From Colwellia sp. Arc7-635 (lineage in GTDB: Bacteria; Pseudomonadota; Gammaproteobacteria; Enterobacterales; Alteromonadaceae), in contig NZ_CP034660.1 in the NCBI RefSeq assembly GCF_003971255.1, forward strand, positions 4,030,001 to 4,094,000: a stretch of DNA of 64,000 nucleotides, given 5' to 3'. The position numbers were made by a program, and so were the translations under genes. The notes beneath the pieces are model-generated. The model did no database searches and was not told the origin of the DNA. It saw only the letters and a program-made list of their open reading frames with translations. Numbering within the stretch: position 1 is the first letter of the stretch; every line of letters starts with the position of its first letter. Below, one piece after another: positions 48,998-58,761 of the stretch.

Positions 48998-50667
48998 TGA
49001 CATTTAATGCTTCATCACCAGTGATGAGTTCAAAACACAAACCCATTATTTGGACCATTTCAGGCGCAGATTGCTCAGGTGGCGCGGGAATAGCCGCTGA
49101 TATCAAAACCGGTCACAATCTTCATGTCGAAGTTTGTCATTTAATTACCGCGAATACCGTGCAAAATTCAACAGGACTTAGTGCTATTCACCCCGTTGAA
49201 GTAGCCATTTTAGCTGAACAAGCGCAAGCGCTACGCTTTGATAAACCACCTTCGGTAATAAAAATAGGCTTAATTGCCAACAGCGTACAATTGACTTGGC
49301 TAGTTACATTATTGTCAGCACTTAAACAGCAATTACCGAACCTACAGGTGGTTTATGATCCCGTCGGTCAAGCCAGTGTTGGCGGTAGTTTAACAACGTT
49401 AATCACTGCTGATTTATTATCGCTAATACCCTTGGTCAATGTGATAACACCAAACTATATGGAAGCCAAAAAATTAAACCAACTATGGCAAGTAAGCGAT
49501 AGCGATAGCGATAGCGATAGCGATAATCAGAACAGCATTACAGACATTGCAGGCAACATCACAGCGCAAAATATAGAAAAAAATGTAAAAAACAGTGCAG
49601 AAAAAACAGCAGAACACATTCTAAAACTAGGCTGCCAAGCCGTTATTATTAAAGGCGGTCATACCGATAATGAACAAGACAACAATGCTAAGACCCATTG
49701 CATTGATCTCTGTTTACAGCGCCTAAGTTTAACCTCAACACAAACACTCATCCTGCAATCACCCAAAATAAACTCTCACTATAGCCATGGCGGTGGCTGC
49801 AGCTTTGCCAGTGCATTAGCCAGCTTTTTAGCGCATGGCTATTTATTACGTGACGCCTTTACCTTAACCAAAGCGTTTATCAATCAAGGCTTGGCATTAA
49901 CGGCTGAAACAGAAAGTGCTAAACATAATCGTGATGATTATTACGGCGCTTTTGAACAAACATCATGGCCAACAACGCTAGCGTATTTTCCTAAAGTGAT
50001 AGGTGCGCTAAATCAACAAGTTCATTCATTACTGAGCTTTAAACCTCTCGATTTAGCTGATGAACAAAAGCTTGGTCTGTACCCTGTTATTGATTCTCTA
50101 GAATGGTTAGAACGCTTATTGCCGCTGAATTTAAATATTATTCAACTACGGATCAAAAATAAAAGCAGCAAAGAATTAGACTCAATTATAGAAAAAGCGG
50201 TGACTTTGGCACGGTTGCACTCTTGTCGACTGTTTATTAATGATCATTGGCAATTAGCGATAAAACACGGTGCATACGGTGTTCATATCGGCCAAGAAGA
50301 CCTTGCCAACGCCAATTTAACTGCAATTGCTGATGCCGGTTTGCGTCTAGGCATAAGTACTCACGGCTGTTACGAATTTTTATTAGCGAAACAAATACAA
50401 TCTTCTTACCTCGCCATTGGCGCTATATTTCCCACCAAAACAAAAAATATGACAGGACAGATCCAAGGAGTAGAAAATCTAAGGCAGATATTACAACTTG
50501 CCGAGCATATACCTGTGGTTGCCATTGGCGGTATCAGTCAGCAACGTCTGAAACAAGTATCGGACACGGGTGTTAGTGGCGTTGCTGTCGTTACGGCCAT
50601 TACCGAAGCTGAGCAGCCTATTATTGCAGCCAAAAACATGCAAACGCTATTAACTGAAGATGACTAG
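48997..50667 (+). CDS. thiDE: ThiD-ThiE fusion: HMP-phosphate kinase / thiamine-phosphate synthase
   Basis: A 556-residue fusion. Residues about 1-320 are ThiD (SGADCSGGAGIAADIKT near residue 19, and a late SHGGGCSFASALA anion loop). Residues about 350-556 are ThiE (YPVIDSLEWLERLLP, LFINDHWQLAI, GVHIGQEDL, AIGAIFPTKTK). ThiD phosphorylates HMP-P; ThiE joins it to the thiazole phosphate. Within ThiD a low-complexity insert of about 35 residues is present, starting SDSDSDSDN. The ATG overlaps the thiG stop by one base (TAATG), so they are coupled. thiF is not in the operon. Confidence 0.93.
   Translation: MTFNASSPVMSSKHKPIIWTISGADCSGGAGIAADIKTGHNLHVEVCHLITANTVQNSTGLSAIHPVEVAILAEQAQALRFDKPPSVIKIGLIANSVQLTWLVTLLSALKQQLPNLQVVYDPVGQASVGGSLTTLITADLLSLIPLVNVITPNYMEAKKLNQLWQVSDSDSDSDSDNQNSITDIAGNITAQNIEKNVKNSAEKTAEHILKLGCQAVIIKGGHTDNEQDNNAKTHCIDLCLQRLSLTSTQTLILQSPKINSHYSHGGGCSFASALASFLAHGYLLRDAFTLTKAFINQGLALTAETESAKHNRDDYYGAFEQTSWPTTLAYFPKVIGALNQQVHSLLSFKPLDLADEQKLGLYPVIDSLEWLERLLPLNLNIIQLRIKNKSSKELDSIIEKAVTLARLHSCRLFINDHWQLAIKHGAYGVHIGQEDLANANLTAIADAGLRLGISTHGCYEFLLAKQIQSSYLAIGAIFPTKTKNMTGQIQGVENLRQILQLAEHIPVVAIGGISQQRLKQVSDTGVSGVAVVTAITEAEQPIIAAKNMQTLLTEDD
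49495..49524 (+). repeat. In-frame AGCGAT tandem repeat, five copies
   Basis: Five perfect six-base units encode alternating Ser-Asp inside the ThiD half. Because the unit is a multiple of three, copy changes keep the frame. It is followed by an Asn/Lys-rich stretch absent from ordinary ThiD. Confidence 0.85.
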
Positions 50668-50861
50668 GTGGATATGCTTAAATAACGATGTCGCAGTACA
50701 CTTTGCCTGTACATTGGCATAACTCATCGTTTGTATTTTATCACCTGTACAATTTGTTGTTATTAAAAGACATAATCCTTTGTTATCATGCCTAATGTCT
50801 ATATTTCGCTGTTTCAGCTAATGAATGGATACCTTTATCTTAATATATTGTGAGTTACTTA

Positions 50862-53800
50862 ATGGCTACTAATGTTCGTATTTTACGTTCTTTTTCTTCT
50901 ATATTTCACACACAAGCTATAAGAAAAGTATTCTTAATCGCCGTAGGTATCGGGATAGTTTTTTCCTCATTAATAAGTTGGTATTTATATCAACATAATC
51001 AAAACCTTGTGCAATCTTATATTGAGTCATTATCTGTTGATACTGAAGAGCTTGTTAAAAAACGTTTTGAGCATTATGAATATGGCTTGGAGGGAGCTAA
51101 AGGGCTGATTTTCGGTGCAGGTATTGAGCATTTAAACCGGACAATATTTGCACGTTATGTTGACTCTCGTAATTTATCAAATGAATTTCCCGGAGCTAGA
51201 GGCTTTGGCTTTATTAAACGGGTTCCTTTAGCGATAGAAAATCAATTTATTCAGCAGGCAAAAGCTGATAATGCTATAGATTTTAGTATTAAAACACTCA
51301 CCCCTCATTACAATGATCGCTTTATAATTCAATATATTTACCCAAAAAATAATAATGAAGGCGCGACAGGATTAGATATAGCCTCAGAGAAAAATAGAAG
51401 ATCTGCAGCCCTAAAAGCAGCAAAAGAAGGCAAAGCGAAACTTACAGCTCCGTTAACCTTAGTACAAGCAGAAGGAAAAAAACGCCATGGTTTTTTAGTA
51501 TTATTACCGATTTATGATCCGGTTTTACCAACTAAAACACCAGAAAATAGAATAGATGCTTTGCTCGGTTGGACTTTTGCTCCGCTTGTCGTTGATGAAG
51601 TGTTAGCTGATTTAGGCATGTTAAAAAAAGGCGTAAAGCTAACACTGACTGATGAAGTTGAGAGTGTGCCGTTTTATGAAAATATCAAAAGCGTCAATTC
51701 AGACTTTATTTATACTGCCAGCACTGAACGAACAATTCAATTTATGGGCCGAAAGTGGATTTTAAATACTTATAGCTTAACGACCATTCCCGCCATATTG
51801 GGCTTGTGGTCGCCAATTTGGGTTGGACTTTTGTGTTTAGTACTTTCTACTTTACTATGCTTTATTATTTGGGCTGGATTTATAAATAATAAAAGCGAAT
51901 ACCAAATAAAATCAGATGTAGATATACGCTCATTTTTAAACAGTTCTGCCATTAAAAAATTACTACTAGCCTATCTTTCACTAATAATTATATTCCTAAT
52001 AATTATAGCTTTTTTGAGGTTTCCAGAACAAATACAAGGCAAAAGCGAAAAGCTTGTTAATCTCGCGCAACGCAGTCAAGCTATCTTGGTGCGCAATAGT
52101 CAAGAACACAAAGAAGACTTACTTTTTTTAGCTTCTACTCCTCCTATAACCGGCTTAATTAATGCAATTAAAAACCAAGAAAATGGAATAGACTCCCCTT
52201 TGCTTACTGACTGGAAAATACGCCTTATTGAAATATTTAAGGCCTATATAATCTCTTCACCCAATGTTTATCAAGTAAGATTGATACAATATACTCGTAA
52301 TGGTTATGAAATAGTCAGAGTAGAAAGGCGTGATGATGGCATATTCGTCGTACCTGATTCAGCATTACAATTTAAGGGAGATAGACCTTATATCAAGAAG
52401 GCCGTTGAGCTAAGTAATGGCGAAGTATGGTTATCTGATATTGAACTCAATAAAGAAAACAATACGCTTGAACTTCCTTATCGACCAACTTATCGATATT
52501 TATCACCGGTATTTGATCAGCAAAAAGAGCTCTTTGGTGTCGTCGTTATCAATATAGATGCTAAACCGCTATTAGATGACTTAAAGAAACTATCTTCACC
52601 AGGAGAGGCTCTGTATGTCACTAACTCTAAAGATGACTTTATTATCCATCCTCAAGCCACTAAATTATTTGGAACCGATATTGGTACATCATACCAATGG
52701 GAGCAAGAATTTACAGCAAGCTCATTACCGTTTCAACTAGATCACATAAACACCAGCACTTGGAAAGGCCCTCAGGGCGATATGTTAGTAGCAGAGCATG
52801 AATTCACTCCTAATAACCAACAAGACATCGGCAAAATAAGATTCAAAGCCGCATCATTAGTTTCTGATTTATATAGAAAAAATATAATAATACTAATAAA
52901 TTATCTTGCGATATTAGTTTTTATTGGCTTACTTGCAATAGTATTTATATATTTTAATTGGGCTCAACTGCAAAGAGCACGAATTGGATTACAGGAATTA
53001 GCTCAACGTAAAAAAGATAAAATGTTTGAAAGCTTGATTGAGCTCTCACCTGAAGCACTTATCATTTGTGATACTGAAGGTAATATTGAAATAATCAACA
53101 CCCAAACAGAGAAACTCTTTAAGTATCATAGAGCAGATATGCTTGGTCGACATATTAATATTTTCATACCTAATTTAGATACTCAGCTGAACGATAATAT
53201 ATTAGTTAATAATATTCATAATACGACGATTCAGCCTTTAGCTGATGGCTTAGAAATGCATGGTTTGAACTTTGAGGGCAATAAATTTCCTGTAGAAATT
53301 AGTATAAGCCCAGTACAAGTTGAAGATAAATTACTATTTGCGGCTTCTATCAGAGATATTTCAGAGAGAATGCGTATTGAAGACACTTTACGTGCAGCCT
53401 CTTATGAAGCAGAGCGAGCAAACAAAGCAAAGAGTTCATTTTTAGCGAATATGAGCCATGAAATCCGAACACCTTTAAATGCAGTTATAGGCTTAACCTA
53501 TTTACTTAGAGATGAAAAATTAACCAAAGAGCAAATGGATTTGGTTATTAAAGTTCAACTGTCTGGTCGTTCACTCTTAGGTATTGTTAATGATGTGCTC
53601 GATCTAGCGAAAATTGAAGCAAACGAAGTCAATATTATTTTAGCCCCTTGTAAAATAAAAATACTCCTTAGGGAATTAATTAGTGTTTTCTCATCTCAAG
53701 CAGAATCAAAAGGATTAGAGTTAAGCGTTGAAATTAGCCCAGACGTACCTCGATGGATAATGACAGATGATAAGTTAATGCGCCAAATGCTGACTAACTT

Positions 53801-55652
53801 GTTGGGCAATGCAATAAAATTCACCAAGCAAGGACATATTCTACTGAAAGTAAGCTGTGATGAGCCTAAAATTTCACATCTAAATAAAGTCAAAGTGGTG
53901 ATTTTTGAAGTCTCAGATACCGGTATAGGTATTTCTCCTGATGCGCAAAGAAAGTTATTTCAACCCTTTAGTCAAGTTGATGAGAGTGCCAATAGGCAGT
54001 TTGGTGGCACAGGTTTAGGTTTATCTATTGTCAGCAATATGATTGAGCTACTTGGTGGTGAAGTAAAATTAAAAAGCGTGCCTAATCAAGGCAGTAGCTT
54101 TTCACTTTATTTGCCCGTTGTAGAACCTTCTGAAGAAGAATTAGAAGCCCATGATACGCAAGATGTAACCTTGAATGTGCTAATTGCCGAAGATGACATT
54201 AATCAACAATTAAAGTTGGTTAATGACTGTAAAGCACTCGGCTGGCGCGTGACTGCGGTCAGTAACGGCAGTGAGCTTATTGCTAAAATTAAAGAGTATT
54301 TTGACTCTGGACAACCCCTACCTGATGTTTTACTGGTTGATTGGCAAATGCCTGAATTAGATGGGCTACAAGCGTTATCATTATTAACAGAAGAGATAGG
54401 CATTACGAACTTACCTGCTGTATTGGTAATATCGGCCTTTGAAAAGAAACGTATCGCCGAATTAGACTCTAAAAATTTAATCGACAGTATTTTGCATAAG
54501 CCCGTTAATATTCCGCAATTGTTTAACGCCGTAAATGATGTAGTAGTTAAACACACAGGTAATTCAGAGCGGGTTTTCAAGTCAACCAAAACTGAAAAAA
54601 TTAAAGCGCAATGGTTGCTAGATGTGAACATACTCGTTGTTGATGATAGCGATATCAACTTAGAAGTTGTGGGCAGTATACTGGAACGAAATGGCGCAAT
54701 AGCGAATAAAGTGAGCAGTGGAGCTGCTGCAATTGAATATTTAAAATCGACAGATAGCATTGATGTTGTACTTATGGATATTCAAATGCCAGAAATGGAT
54801 GGCATGGAAACTACACAACATATACGAAATGAACTTCAACTTCACTCCTTGCCTATTATTGCCTTAACCGCTGGGACTTTGATGGAAGAAAGAAGAAAGT
54901 CTCTAGCTGCAGGTATGAATGACTTTCTTACCAAGCCAATTGAACCGACTAACCTTATTCGTTCAATTCGAAAATTAGTTGAGGCTTATCGAAGTCGAAC
55001 CGTTAAATTACAAAGTATTAATACCGAAGTAACATATGACACAGACAACTGGCCTATTATCAAAGGTTTAGTTCATGATAAGAGTTTACTCGACGGTGAT
55101 CTGCCATTTTTTATCTCTATAATTGAACGAATATTTAGTGAACATGAAGATTTACTATTACTTAGTAACAGTACTATCCATAAAATAATAACGGAAGAAG
55201 ATAAAATAACTCTCGCTAACAAGATACATAAGTTAAGGGGCTCATTGGGTTTAATTGGTGCCCAAAAGTTATTTAAAACCGCCGGTGAAGCAGAGATTTC
55301 ATTACGCTCAAGTAATGAAAATACGTTGGTATTATTAAAGGATTTTCGTCAAGAGTTTATTGAATTACGTGATAACTGCCAGGCATTATTACTACAACAT
55401 CAAGTAGAAAATGTCAGTTCAGATAATCCTGCATCTGAAGATATTGCCCCCATGGATCCCATTGAAATCAAAGAACTAGAGTTAATGCTAAAAAGCAATG
55501 ATATCGCGGCACTGCAATTTTTAAGTAACCATACGCAAGAGCTTAAAACTTTACTGATTAATGATGATTTCGAAATTTTTCATGATTATATTAATAACCT
55601 TAAATTTAAAGACGCTTTAACGTTATTGCAATCGACTATTAGGAATCAATAA
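50862..55652 (+). CDS. Hybrid histidine kinase with CHASE and second sensor domain, PAS, two REC and Hpt
   Basis: A 1596-residue inner-membrane kinase. Order: membrane helix (about 18-40), periplasmic CHASE domain (about 60-290), helices near 310-335 and 365-388, a second extracellular domain of Cache type (about 395-680), a fourth helix (about 685-708), PAS (about 735-835), phospho-His in MSHEIRTPLN (about 866), ATP domain (NLLGNAIKFT, DTGIGI, GGTGLGLS), REC1 (Asp in LVDWQMPELDG), REC2 (Asp in LMDIQMPEMDG) and an Hpt domain (HKLRGSLG, about 1455). The start is the ATG at 50862; a GTG four codons upstream is less likely. Four bases later a REC-GGDEF gene begins. Confidence 0.9.
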   Translation: MATNVRILRSFSSIFHTQAIRKVFLIAVGIGIVFSSLISWYLYQHNQNLVQSYIESLSVDTEELVKKRFEHYEYGLEGAKGLIFGAGIEHLNRTIFARYVDSRNLSNEFPGARGFGFIKRVPLAIENQFIQQAKADNAIDFSIKTLTPHYNDRFIIQYIYPKNNNEGATGLDIASEKNRRSAALKAAKEGKAKLTAPLTLVQAEGKKRHGFLVLLPIYDPVLPTKTPENRIDALLGWTFAPLVVDEVLADLGMLKKGVKLTLTDEVESVPFYENIKSVNSDFIYTASTERTIQFMGRKWILNTYSLTTIPAILGLWSPIWVGLLCLVLSTLLCFIIWAGFINNKSEYQIKSDVDIRSFLNSSAIKKLLLAYLSLIIIFLIIIAFLRFPEQIQGKSEKLVNLAQRSQAILVRNSQEHKEDLLFLASTPPITGLINAIKNQENGIDSPLLTDWKIRLIEIFKAYIISSPNVYQVRLIQYTRNGYEIVRVERRDDGIFVVPDSALQFKGDRPYIKKAVELSNGEVWLSDIELNKENNTLELPYRPTYRYLSPVFDQQKELFGVVVINIDAKPLLDDLKKLSSPGEALYVTNSKDDFIIHPQATKLFGTDIGTSYQWEQEFTASSLPFQLDHINTSTWKGPQGDMLVAEHEFTPNNQQDIGKIRFKAASLVSDLYRKNIIILINYLAILVFIGLLAIVFIYFNWAQLQRARIGLQELAQRKKDKMFESLIELSPEALIICDTEGNIEIINTQTEKLFKYHRADMLGRHINIFIPNLDTQLNDNILVNNIHNTTIQPLADGLEMHGLNFEGNKFPVEISISPVQVEDKLLFAASIRDISERMRIEDTLRAASYEAERANKAKSSFLANMSHEIRTPLNAVIGLTYLLRDEKLTKEQMDLVIKVQLSGRSLLGIVNDVLDLAKIEANEVNIILAPCKIKILLRELISVFSSQAESKGLELSVEISPDVPRWIMTDDKLMRQMLTNLLGNAIKFTKQGHILLKVSCDEPKISHLNKVKVVIFEVSDTGIGISPDAQRKLFQPFSQVDESANRQFGGTGLGLSIVSNMIELLGGEVKLKSVPNQGSSFSLYLPVVEPSEEELEAHDTQDVTLNVLIAEDDINQQLKLVNDCKALGWRVTAVSNGSELIAKIKEYFDSGQPLPDVLLVDWQMPELDGLQALSLLTEEIGITNLPAVLVISAFEKKRIAELDSKNLIDSILHKPVNIPQLFNAVNDVVVKHTGNSERVFKSTKTEKIKAQWLLDVNILVVDDSDINLEVVGSILERNGAIANKVSSGAAAIEYLKSTDSIDVVLMDIQMPEMDGMETTQHIRNELQLHSLPIIALTAGTLMEERRKSLAAGMNDFLTKPIEPTNLIRSIRKLVEAYRSRTVKLQSINTEVTYDTDNWPIIKGLVHDKSLLDGDLPFFISIIERIFSEHEDLLLLSNSTIHKIITEEDKITLANKIHKLRGSLGLIGAQKLFKTAGEAEISLRSSNENTLVLLKDFRQEFIELRDNCQALLLQHQVENVSSDNPASEDIAPMDPIEIKELELMLKSNDIAALQFLSNHTQELKTLLINDDFEIFHDYINNLKFKDALTLLQSTIRNQ

Positions 55653-55656
55653 ACCT

Positions 55657-56586
55657 ATGCTATTTCCAGAAAAAGAGCATTTAGATGTAACTATTTTAAT
55701 TGTTGATGATGACCCTTCAATTATAGTAACAACGAGTAAAGCACTTAATGGTTTGGGGAAAATAATTTTCGCCACCAATGGTTCTGATGCATTAATGTTA
55801 GCAGAAACAAAATTACCGGATGTTATTTTACTTGATGCTGAAATGCCTGATATGGACGGCTTTGAAGTTTGCATGAACCTCAAGAAAAAGGAGAGAACCG
55901 CTCATATCCCTATCATTTTTATCACCAGTCACAGTGGTTCTGATTTTGAAATGAAAGTGTTCGATGCCGGTGCATCTGATTATATAAATAAACCTTTAAA
56001 CCCTCGAGTAGTCTTAGCTCGAGCAAGTTTGCAGCTTAACTACAAACGAGCACTTGAAAGCTTAGAGCACTTGAGCTTAACAGACAGCTTAACCGGTTTA
56101 TTTAATCGCAGAGCATTTGATAAGAAATTTTCATTAGAATTTACGCGCGCTCAACGCTCTGGCATTCCAATTACGCTACTGATGTTAGACATTGATGAGT
56201 TTAAAAAATATAACGACCATTTTGGTCATATAATGGGAGATACTTGCATTCAACAAACAGCAGGTGCACTGCTAGAGACAATACAGAGAACGACTGATTT
56301 TGTCGCTCGATACGGTGGTGAAGAGTTTGCAATCGTACTACCCGACACAAACTTAGAAGGAGCGAAGTATTTTGCAAATAGTATTTTAAACACTATGTTA
56401 AGTTTAGATATATCGCATGCTCCGACAGCTAAACGCAATAATGTTACGCTATCAATTGGGTATTACTCCTTAATACCTACCCATAAAGATTCATACGAAA
56501 GTCTACTTAAAGTGACGGATGCCGCATTATTTAAAGCTAAAGAAAATGGTCGAGCCTGTATTTATACTCCTCAAGTAAATACATAA
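55657..56586 (+). CDS. Response regulator with diguanylate cyclase domain
   Basis: A 309-residue protein with an N-terminal receiver (about 10-125; Asp in ILLDAEMPDMDG) and a C-terminal GGDEF domain (about 140-305) with active GGEEF and an RxxD inhibitory site (RTTD). It should make cyclic di-GMP when phosphorylated. It follows the hybrid kinase by four bases and is almost certainly its output, by way of that kinase's Hpt domain. Confidence 0.92.
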   Translation: MLFPEKEHLDVTILIVDDDPSIIVTTSKALNGLGKIIFATNGSDALMLAETKLPDVILLDAEMPDMDGFEVCMNLKKKERTAHIPIIFITSHSGSDFEMKVFDAGASDYINKPLNPRVVLARASLQLNYKRALESLEHLSLTDSLTGLFNRRAFDKKFSLEFTRAQRSGIPITLLMLDIDEFKKYNDHFGHIMGDTCIQQTAGALLETIQRTTDFVARYGGEEFAIVLPDTNLEGAKYFANSILNTMLSLDISHAPTAKRNNVTLSIGYYSLIPTHKDSYESLLKVTDAALFKAKENGRACIYTPQVNT

Positions 56587-56762
56587 ACTGATCTTGGTTT
56601 CGCGGTTAGAAATCAGCAATAATTTATTTACTAACGATTTTATAAATAACTTTAAGACCTCTGAATACTCACGATATGAGGCGAGACATAATGGTCAACT
56701 TAGATTTATTAATACAATTAAATCATTCATATTGGCTTTATTTGAGGATATGCTCAATAAGA

Positions 56763-57617
56763 TCAGAATACTTTATTCCAAAACTTTACCCGCTGATTAA
56801 TAAATCCAGATTCGGTAAGGGCTCTTGTAATCATCCCTGTTTCTCGTAGTTTAGTAATACCTCGATTAAGAGCGTTATAAAGCGCTTCAGCATTTAAAGA
56901 CTTTTTAGATACTACAAAATATCTTGTCCCTTGAAGGCCGACCTTTATATTGGGTACAGGAACGAGCCGAATGCCTGCAAGCTGATTTGACATGTCTTCT
57001 GCATGTGAAAATTCTAATATCGTAAAATCAATTCGCTTAGCTTTTATCATCTTAAACATGTTTATTTTATTGGGAGCAGAAAATGTTTTGATTTTCATAG
57101 CTTGTAACGTTTTCCAATCGACCTTCCATACTCTCAGCATAACAGCTCTTAATGCTTGCAGTTCTTCTAGGGATCCAACTTTAAGCACATGAGTATTTTC
57201 CGCCAAAGTATAAATACCTTTCTCAAACTCACCATTTTTTATTATTGCTGAAGTTTTATAAAAAAACTCTTCATCTATATCATCTTCCCAGAGTGTTTCT
57301 GCTGAGATATGAACATCACCAGACTTTGCTTGAATTAATGCCCGTTCATAATTAGGATACTGCTTAAGCTTTAATTTGGTTTTATAGCCCGCAACATCTA
57401 AAGCCTGACAAATAATAATAAGTTCCACTGTGCCGCGGTTAGCATATGGGCTATTAAAATCAGAAATTTTTTCGCACGGAGTGTCTTTAGTCCACTCTTG
57501 AAAAGAGTCATAGATAAAGTGATTTGTAGAAATAATAGTTTCGATTTCTAGTGCCTCAGCGATAGTGCTGAGCATCAAAAATAAAGCTAAATACAAAGCA
57601 GTAATGTAATTCAACAT
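56763..57617 (-). CDS. Periplasmic solute-binding-like protein
   Basis: A 284-residue exported protein with a signal peptide (about 1-22, ending IAEA-L) and a fold resembling the family-3 amino-acid binding proteins, with GTVELIIICQALDVAGYKTKL near residue 60 and a late GITKLRETGMI helix. No ABC transporter genes are nearby. It is convergent with the diguanylate cyclase gene, so it could provide a ligand signal to a membrane kinase instead of serving transport. That role is an inference. Confidence 0.65.
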   Translation of the reverse strand: MLNYITALYLALFLMLSTIAEALEIETIISTNHFIYDSFQEWTKDTPCEKISDFNSPYANRGTVELIIICQALDVAGYKTKLKLKQYPNYERALIQAKSGDVHISAETLWEDDIDEEFFYKTSAIIKNGEFEKGIYTLAENTHVLKVGSLEELQALRAVMLRVWKVDWKTLQAMKIKTFSAPNKINMFKMIKAKRIDFTILEFSHAEDMSNQLAGIRLVPVPNIKVGLQGTRYFVVSKKSLNAEALYNALNRGITKLRETGMITRALTESGFINQRVKFWNKVF

Positions 57618-58208
57618 ACTTTCCTAATTCTACCAGAAAAATCAACATCAGGAGCATCCTGCACCATCATAGGTTAATCAAAAATTAATTCGTTACGCCT
57701 TATACAGACCAATATTTAAATGACTTAAATATCAAAATAAAATAAATAGTTCATATTTCATTCATAATTAACTATAAAATTAACTATGACACTCATAATA
57801 ACTACACGCAATAATAATGGCGCATTTATTGACATACATTGAGTCACTTAAAGAAATTGATTAAATTTACCAAATCTACAGACCCATTTGTTAATCAATC
57901 GCCTCTACCTATCTTGCTAGCAACTACAAAGCTAACATTAAATTCGTGAGACCCAATACAGGAATAAGAGGATTCGTAACCAACAACGTAATTAAATATG
58001 TTCAGATACAGGTGTGAGGTTCACCAAACTTAATAGCGGAATTTAAGTTTGGTTAATTAGGCGAGATTTATACTATTTATTCTGGGTGTAACAACAATAT
58101 TTATGCGATCCTAATGGCTGAATTAATAGAATCTATAGAGTATTAAGTAAATTTAAGGGACAGCATTCAAAAAATAATCTATGAACACATTTCAAATTAA
58201 CTCTACTA
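57618..58208. other. Long AT-rich intergenic region
   Basis: About 590 bases with the promoter of the solute-binding-like gene at its left end. It has one clear hairpin (58023-58053) but no credible reading frame or RNA gene. Confidence 0.45.
58023..58053. repeat. Perfect 11-base-arm hairpin in the gap
   Basis: ACCAAACTTAA and TTAAGTTTGGT surround a nine-base loop (TAGCGGAAT). It has no T run and no adjacent gene to terminate. Confidence 0.6.
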
Positions 58209-58487
58209 CTAAGTCCTGTAAAGCACTTTAATGACATGCCAACCAAATTTAGTTTTAACAAGGTGAGGCTCTAATATTGCGCCACTAAATGCGACTTTAT
58301 CAAATTGAGGAACCATTTGACCGCGTTTAAACTCGCCTAAATCACCACCTTTCTTACCCGATGGGCATGTCGAATATTTTTTAGCTAAGGTTTGAAACTT
58401 AGCGCCTTTACCTAACTGCTTAATAATATCTTCAGCAATTTCTTTGTGCTTAACTAAAATGTGAAGTGCGTACGCTGTAGCTGCCAT
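58209..58487 (-). CDS. ppiC: Parvulin-type peptidyl-prolyl isomerase PpiC
   Basis: A 92-residue single-domain parvulin: [15 protein letters not shown] at the start, [25 protein letters not shown], and GWHVIKVL at the end, full length for the E. coli enzyme (93). It catalyses proline isomerisation in the cytoplasm. The start is the ATG at 58487 ([11 protein letters not shown]) after an AAAGG site; a longer form from 58550 is not supported. It is the last chromosomal gene before the integrated element. Confidence 0.92.
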   Translation of the reverse strand: MAATAYALHILVKHKEIAEDIIKQLGKGAKFQTLAKKYSTCPSGKKGGDLGEFKRGQMVPQFDKVAFSGAILEPHLVKTKFGWHVIKVLYRT

Positions 58488-58645
58488 GTAAAAACCTTTT
58501 TTAATATTGTTTAAAACAAAAGAAATCAACCAGCGAGAATAAAAGCACACTAGGTTAATTTTTTACCGTCGCCAAATAAAAGAGTAAACCCAGCGAATGA
58601 AAATAGTTTAGATAAAAGGCTGAGAAATATCACTAAATTTTAGAC

Positions 58646-58672
58646 ACAAAAAAACCGACATTAATAGTCGGC
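58646..58672 (-). terminator. Terminator of the original tRNA-Leu gene
   Basis: CCGAC (58655-58659) pairs with GTCGG (58667-58671). On the minus strand the stem is followed by T7. It sits 36 bases beyond the tRNA 3' end, in the place of a tRNA terminator. Confidence 0.7.
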
Positions 58673-58707
58673 TTATTGTTATAGCCCTTTAAAATCAAAG
58701 GGAAGAA

Positions 58708-58761
58708 TGGTACCAGCGGTCGGACTCGAACCGACACGTCTTTCGACAGGGGATTTTGAAT
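58708..58761 (-). tRNA. 3' fragment of tRNA-Leu(CAA), left attachment site
   Basis: On the minus strand this reads as the anticodon loop TTCAAAA (58754-58760; anticodon CAA), the 3' anticodon strand, the long variable arm (GTCGAAAGAC), the T arm GTCGGTTCGAGTCCGAC, the acceptor 3' strand CGCTGGT and an encoded CCA (58708-58710). The bases upstream of the anticodon do not form a D arm or the matching acceptor strand ACCAGCG. The 5' half is therefore missing: a fragment left at the junction of an integrated element, not a working gene. Confidence 0.85.

Noticed and set aside
56594-56800. Rightward 68-residue frame after the REC-GGDEF gene
   Set aside because: It has no ribosome site or family resemblance and runs into the convergent binding-protein gene.
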